Source of the DNA: Adineta steineri
Lineage: Eukaryota > Rotifera > Eurotatoria > Adinetida > Adinetidae
Assembly (NCBI GenBank): GCA_905250115.1
Contig: CAJNOI010000051.1
Location: 1 to 64,000, forward strand
Direction: 5' to 3'
Length of the DNA: 64,000 nucleotides
Shown: positions 63,110 to 64,000 of the stretch, one piece after another
How the letters are laid out: the number at the start of each line of letters is the position of its first letter
Numbering within the stretch: the first letter of the stretch is position 1
The notes under the pieces: model-generated
What the model was told of the DNA's origin: nothing
Databases searched by the model: none
What the model saw: the letters and a program-made list of their open reading frames with translations, nothing else
Position numbers and translations under genes: made by a program

Positions 63110-64000
63110 TTATAAAAACATTGATAGCGAAGGATCTTTTGATATCCATCCAGTAGAATAATAAAGTTCAAAACCACGAAACATTTGATATTTACATTGT
63201 TGATATATACTAGATGTTTGTTTCATTTGATAATAACTTTTCCTATCGGTTGTATTTAAATTTTTATATAATTGAAATATTTCTGATTTACATAAACGAG
63301 ATATTTCATTATTTGGTCTAATAAATAAAAAGAAAATCATTTTCTTTTTTTGCTTTTAAATAAATATTCTTTTTACTTTCGTTTTCCTGTTGATGGTTCA
63401 ATTAATTCAATATTATTATCAGCAATATTCCAATTAAGACTATCATCGGAATTCGTATTTCTATTTATTTCTTCTTTCCATTTGAAGTTTGTATGTCCAA
63501 TCAATGGATGATTTAAACGATAAGGTTCCGGTAATGGATTTGAATGAAAATAATCTTGTAATCGACAGCATAATGCTCGACATAAATGACCATAATGGAA
63601 TGGAAAACCTTTAATAAAAACAATGTTTTATTTCCTAACTCTTTGATATAAAGTAAATACCGATTGTAATAGAATTTAGATATATAGGTTGTATTATGTG
63701 TGAAAGAAGTGCACCTTGAATACCCAAAACATTCCAACGAAAGATTTTATCTGAACATGACATATGTCGAATATGTTTACCATTTGTAATTGCATCAAGA
63801 GATAAAATACTACTTTTTATTTCTGTTGGAATTGTTCCTTCACCTTTAATTCATTTTATTATTAAATGAGGTTTTTTTTTCAAAAAATATCTTAACAAAC
63901 CATTTTCAATTTTAGATCGAAGTTGACCTTGTACACGTGCTGTACGATATAATTCATGTTCATCTTTTACTGTTGCTTCAACTATTTTATCTCGAGGAGT
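63110..64000 (-). CDS. ADAR: Adenosine deaminase acting on RNA, C-terminal part (5' end outside window)
   Basis: ADARs convert adenosine to inosine in double-stranded RNA. Exons seen: 63901-64000 (continuing off the edge), 63661-63843, 63377-63608 and 63110-63317, all in phase. They encode about 240 residues of the deaminase domain: [28 protein letters not shown] with the Lys and Trp that help bind inositol hexakisphosphate in ADAR2, [15 protein letters not shown], and the C-terminal SRLCK helix region. The catalytic His-Ala-Glu and PCG motifs and any dsRNA-binding domains lie beyond the window. ADAD-type inactive relatives cannot be excluded without them. Confidence 0.85.

Overview
The window is nuclear DNA from a small, compact animal genome, most likely a rotifer and probably a bdelloid. 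It is strongly AT-rich and its genes carry many short GT-AG introns, mostly about 50-70 bases. The gene set is plainly metazoan: COG4, PRPF6, CEP19, axonemal dynein chain DNAI2, choline transporter CHT1, ADAR, fatty-acid-binding proteins and 7TM receptors. Three points favour a rotifer: tight same-strand gene runs in which the downstream ATG sits just after a splice acceptor, as expected for spliced-leader trans-splicing; a bacterial-type glucokinase; and scattered TGTGGG motifs, the telomere unit reported in bdelloids. The species cannot be fixed from the sequence alone. All gene models were built by eye from frame, splice sites and family knowledge; nearly all close to an exact multiple of three.

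Layout. 1-7.4 kb (+): an unidentified coiled-coil gene, CEP19, a 7TM receptor, dynein light chain LC8 and a small unknown gene, with three foldback or MITE-like repeats between them. 7.4-13 kb (-): the tight run GATD3, RAB5IF/OPTI, PRPF6. 13-18.4 kb (+): COG4, divergent from GATD3, then a two-RRM protein. 19-23.5 kb (-): three tandem fatty-acid-binding protein (FABP) genes. 24.8-33.8 kb (+): an F-box protein, malic enzyme, bacterial-type glucokinase and a secreted TSP1/SRCR protein. 33.9-34.9 kb (-): a second 7TM receptor. 35.9-43.4 kb (+): DNAI2, a doubtful gene fragment, a 100-N assembly gap, and CHT1 with a striking foldback element in its fourth intron. 44-57.5 kb (-): a DUF547 protein, a two-gene run of uncharacterised proteins (coiled-coil, EF-hand/ubiquitin-like), a fourth FABP, UBAC1 and a Cys/His-rich low-complexity protein. 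58.6-60 kb: a small membrane protein (+) and a small unknown protein (-). 60-62.3 kb is apparently gene-free. 62.3-64 kb (-): MsrA and the 3' part of an ADAR gene that leaves the window.

Functional themes are cilia and motors (CEP19, LC8, DNAI2), Golgi, ER and RNA housekeeping (COG4, OPTI, PRPF6, ADAR), and central metabolism and lipid carriage (malic enzyme, glucokinase, FABPs). There is no prokaryote-type operon, defence island or CRISPR array. The most unusual signals are the trans-splicing-type gene runs, the malic enzyme gene with two apparent starts (mitochondrial and cytosolic), the about 20-bp periodic foldback in CHT1, and the FABP family with a displaced first intron.
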